Shown in pieces: positions 63,101-64,000 of a stretch of 64,000 nt of DNA. Origin of the DNA: Ophthalmolycus amberensis (Eukaryota; Chordata; Actinopteri; Perciformes; Zoarcidae); contig JAFEUB010001523.1 in the NCBI GenBank assembly GCA_024529925.1, forward strand, positions 1 through 64,000, written 5' to 3'. The position numbers and the translations under genes were made by a program. The notes beneath the pieces are model-generated. The model was not told where the DNA came from and did not search any database. It worked only from the letters and a program-made list of their open reading frames with translations. Within the stretch, counting starts at the first letter, position 1. Every line of letters starts with the position of its first letter.

Positions 63101-64000
63101 AGAGTAGAGCTGCATCATAGTGATGAAGAGTAGAGCAGCATCATAGTGATGAAGAGTAGAGCAGCATCATAGTGATGAAGAGTAGAGCTGCATCATAGTG
63201 ATGAAGAGTAGAGCAGCATCATAGTGATGAAGAGTAGAGCTGCGTCATAGTGATGAAGAGTAGAGCTGCATCATAGTGATGAAGAGTAGAGCTGCATCAT
63301 AGTGATGAAGAGTAGAGCAGCATCACAGTGATGAAGAGTAGAGCTGCGTCATAGTGATGAAGAGTAGAGCTGCATCACAGTGATGAAGAGTAGAGCTGCA
63401 TCATAGTGATGAAGAGTAGAGCAGCATCATAGTGATGAAGAGTAGAGCTGCATCATAGTGATGAAGAGTAGAGCAGCATGATAGTGATGAAGAGTAGAGC
63501 TGCATCATAGTGATGAAGAGTAGAGCTGCATCATAGTGATGAAGAGTAGAGCAGCATCATAGTGATGAAGAGTAGAGCTGCATCATCGTGATGAAGAGTA
63601 GAGCTGCGTCATAGTGATGAAGAGTAGAGCTGCATCATAGTGATGAAGAGTAGAGCTGCGTCATAGTGATGAAGAGTAGAGCTGCGTCATAGTGATGAAG
63701 AGTAGAGCTGCATCATAGTGATGAAGAGTAGAGCTGCATCATAGTGATGAAGAGTAGAGCTGCATCATCGTGATGAAGAGTAGAGCTGCATCATAGTGAT
63801 GAAGAGTAGAGCTGCATCATAGTGATGAAGAGTAGAGCTGCGTCATAGTGATGAAGAGTAGAGCAGCATGATAGTGATGAAGAGTAGAGCTGCATCATAG
63901 TGATGAAGAGTAGAGCTGCATCATAGTGATGAAGAGTAGAGCTGCATCATAGTGATGAAGAGTAGAGCTGCATCATAGTGATGAAGAGTAGAGCTGCGTC
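51158..64000. repeat. 26-bp satellite array, about 490 monomers, continues past window
   Basis: Monomer GAGTAGAGCTGCATCATAGT then GATGAA. Variants at the GCTGCATCAT part (GCAGCATGAT, GCTGGGTCAT, GCTGCGTCAT, ATGGTG). After one 1-bp deletion near 51257 the marker variants I measured keep an exact 26-bp register to the end of the window. Each monomer has the short dyad CATCATAGTGATG. Minus-strand frames give meaningless SSSLSCCSTLHHYD peptides. Confidence 0.98.

Overview
The window is from a vertebrate nuclear genome, almost certainly a teleost fish. It has large split genes with GT-AG introns. The gene order snx6 - cfl2 - baz1a, all on the minus strand, is the order I recall for human 14q13. 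Fish-type DNA transposons (hAT, Harbinger), a tRNA-derived SINE, LINE tails and solo LTRs are present. Tandem repeats are extremely abundant, and almost every long open reading frame in the window is an artefact of them.

Layout, low to high coordinates. Positions 1-3187 hold the 5' end of snx6 (four coding exons; the rest lies beyond the left edge), with a CRE/ETS-bearing promoter near 3200-3260. Positions 3270-8217 are intergenic: one MITE and two large minisatellites. Positions 8218-17600 hold the complete cofilin-2 gene (four coding exons, 166 aa). Positions 18175-48260 hold the complete baz1a (ACF1) gene. I rebuilt it as 29 coding exons, 4371 nt and 1456 residues, with splice phases that agree at every junction and WAC, coiled-coil, DDT, WHIM, PHD and bromodomain segments in the usual order. 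Positions 48260-51150 are upstream sequence with transposon remnants and a solo LTR. Positions 51150-64000 are one 26-bp satellite array (about 490 monomers) that runs off the right edge.

The three genes do unrelated jobs: retromer/SNX-BAR sorting, actin filament turnover, and ISWI chromatin remodelling. What links them is the architecture of their introns. In at least six introns (cfl2 intron 2; baz1a introns 2, 9, 12, 17 and 23) the minisatellite starts at the 5' splice site. Its unit contains a copy of the last exon bases plus the GT donor, so the true donor is followed by anywhere from a few to about 60 near-identical decoys. In at least four more introns the array starts within about 6-20 nt of the donor. 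In intron 17 the unit is 36 bp and stop-free, so decoy use would add 12-residue blocks in frame. This recurrent splice-donor-seeded minisatellite pattern is the most unusual thing in the window. I cannot say from sequence alone whether it affects splicing or only records a mutational bias.
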